A stretch of DNA of 5,358 nucleotides from Sulfurovum sp. (GTDB lineage Bacteria > Campylobacterota > Campylobacteria > Campylobacterales > Sulfurovaceae), in the NCBI GenBank assembly GCA_030622375.1, contig JAUXGC010000093.1, positions 1-5,358 on the forward strand, in the 5' to 3' direction. Under the pieces are notes generated by a model. It was not told where the DNA came from. It searched no databases and saw only the letters and a program-made list of their open reading frames with translations. Position numbers and translations under genes: made by a program. Positions 1-5,358 of this stretch are shown here, in pieces (positions within the stretch are counted from its first letter, which is position 1; each line of letters starts with the position of its first letter).

Positions 1-5358
<5,358 letters not shown>

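Overview
This window is one continuous coding block on the + strand. It holds the 3' nine-tenths of rpoB and the first third or so of rpoC, which encode the beta and beta' subunits of bacterial RNA polymerase. There is no intergenic DNA. rpoB runs in from the left edge with about 140 N-terminal codons missing, judged by alignment from memory to E. coli. rpoC runs off the right edge after 548 complete codons.

The organism is most likely a member of the Campylobacterota (Epsilonproteobacteria), perhaps a Sulfurovum- or Sulfurimonas-like lineage. The DNA is AT-rich with a strong bias to A/T third positions. The RpoB lineage-insert region, the RpoB tail and the RpoC N-terminus ([20 protein letters not shown]) resemble campylobacterotal sequences as I remember them. 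The phylum is fairly secure; the genus is inference. Unlike Helicobacter and Wolinella, whose rpoB and rpoC are fused into one gene, the two genes here are separate but overlap by 8 bases.

Layout: 1-3720 is rpoB (5'-truncated by the window), 3702-3706 is the rpoC Shine-Dalgarno sequence inside the last rpoB codons, 3713-3720 is the overlap, and 3713-5358 is rpoC (3'-truncated by the window). Both frames are open throughout and all expected catalytic and structural motifs in the covered parts are intact. The two products assemble with alpha2 and omega into core polymerase: beta supplies the rifampicin pocket and the basic catalytic-pocket lysines, and beta' supplies the Mg-binding NADFDGD loop, zinc ribbon and sigma-binding clamp helices. 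The overlap and embedded ribosome binding site fit coupled translation at similar levels.

I see no mobile element, RNA gene, CRISPR, promoter or terminator, and no sign of a new biological system. This is ordinary core-genome sequence. The points worth a second look are the gene junction, which is a one-base deletion away from a fusion, and small lineage-specific insertions in both subunits.
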